Positions 5,436 to 5,498 of a stretch of 5,498 bases of DNA are shown piece after piece. The notes under the pieces are model-generated. The model worked only from the letters and a program-made list of their open reading frames with translations, made no database searches and was not told where the DNA came from. Made by a program: the position numbers and the translations under genes. The stretch is from CAWEHQ01 sp051001995 (GTDB lineage Bacteria; Actinomycetota; Thermoleophilia; Solirubrobacterales; Thermoleophilaceae). Each line of letters opens with the position of its first letter. Position 1 is the first letter of the stretch. The stretch lies in assembly GCA_051001995.1 (NCBI GenBank), contig JBPCMT010000134.1:1-5498 (forward strand), in the 5' to 3' direction.

Positions 5436-5498
5436 GTGACCAGCCGGCGCCGCAACCTGTCGATCATCGCGCTCGTCGTGGTCCTGCTCGCGGGGGCC
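5436..5498 (+). CDS. secD: Protein translocase subunit SecD, N-terminus only (probable)
   Basis: A GTG at 5436 opens a frame that runs off the window after 21 codons, reading MTSRRRNLSIIALVVVLLAG and one more Ala. The three arginines followed by a hydrophobic stretch are a typical inner-membrane signal anchor, as in the first helix of SecD, which with SecF uses the proton motive force to assist export through SecYEG. The SecD call rests mainly on this start and on the known closeness of ruvCAB and secDF in actinobacteria; too little is visible to show a SecD domain. An AGG at 5427-5429, six bases before the GTG, is a weak ribosome site. Another membrane protein with a basic N-terminus remains possible. 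Confidence 0.6.
   Translation, partial: MTSRRRNLSIIALVVVLLAGA

Noticed and set aside
1..5498. CRISPR array, insertion sequence or phage genes
   Set aside because: No regularly spaced repeats, transposase, integrase or phage structural genes are visible on either strand.

Overview
This is a very GC-rich window with dense, mostly plus-strand genes and GTG starts. It contains a ruvC-ruvA-ruvB cluster and, at the right edge, what looks like the first 21 codons of secD. High GC, ruvCAB close to secD, and an AbiEi-like/DUF559 protein together suggest a high-GC actinobacterium. The class Thermoleophilia (Solirubrobacterales or Gaiellales) is my best guess. That placement is inference from gene content and style; there is no rRNA or other taxonomic marker here.

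Layout. Positions 1-657 are the 3' part of an unrecognised gene with a basic, coiled-coil-like C-terminus. A sulfotransferase (697-1659) follows on the same strand. These two look like the end of a surface-glycan or small-molecule modification locus. After an 83-bp gap comes the Holliday-junction operon: ruvC (1743-2252), ruvA (2249-2821, 4-nt overlap) and ruvB (2844-3908). RuvAB binds and branch-migrates four-way junctions and RuvC cuts them. All three proteins carry their catalytic or DNA-binding residues and appear intact. A 9-codon mini-ORF bridges ruvA and ruvB by overlapping a stop or start at each end.

A minus-strand gene (4845-3913) encodes an AbiEi-like N-terminal region joined to a DUF559/Vsr-like PD-(D/E)XK nuclease domain. 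It converges on ruvB with only 4 nt between the stop codons. The 133-bp divergent region 4846-4978 holds a short imperfect direct repeat, two TANNNT boxes and a motif resembling a tRNA T-arm. It precedes a small zinc-ribbon plus PAS-like protein (4979-5422), followed 13 nt later by the presumptive secD start.

Most interesting points. In many actinobacteria yajC lies between ruvB and secD; here that place is taken by the nuclease-domain gene and the zinc-ribbon/PAS gene. The nuclease-domain gene begins with codons unlike its neighbours, which fits a later insertion. I found no CRISPR array, insertion sequence, rRNA or complete tRNA, and no clear multi-gene novel system. The best leads are the zinc-ribbon/PAS protein next to secD and the AbiEi/DUF559 gene.
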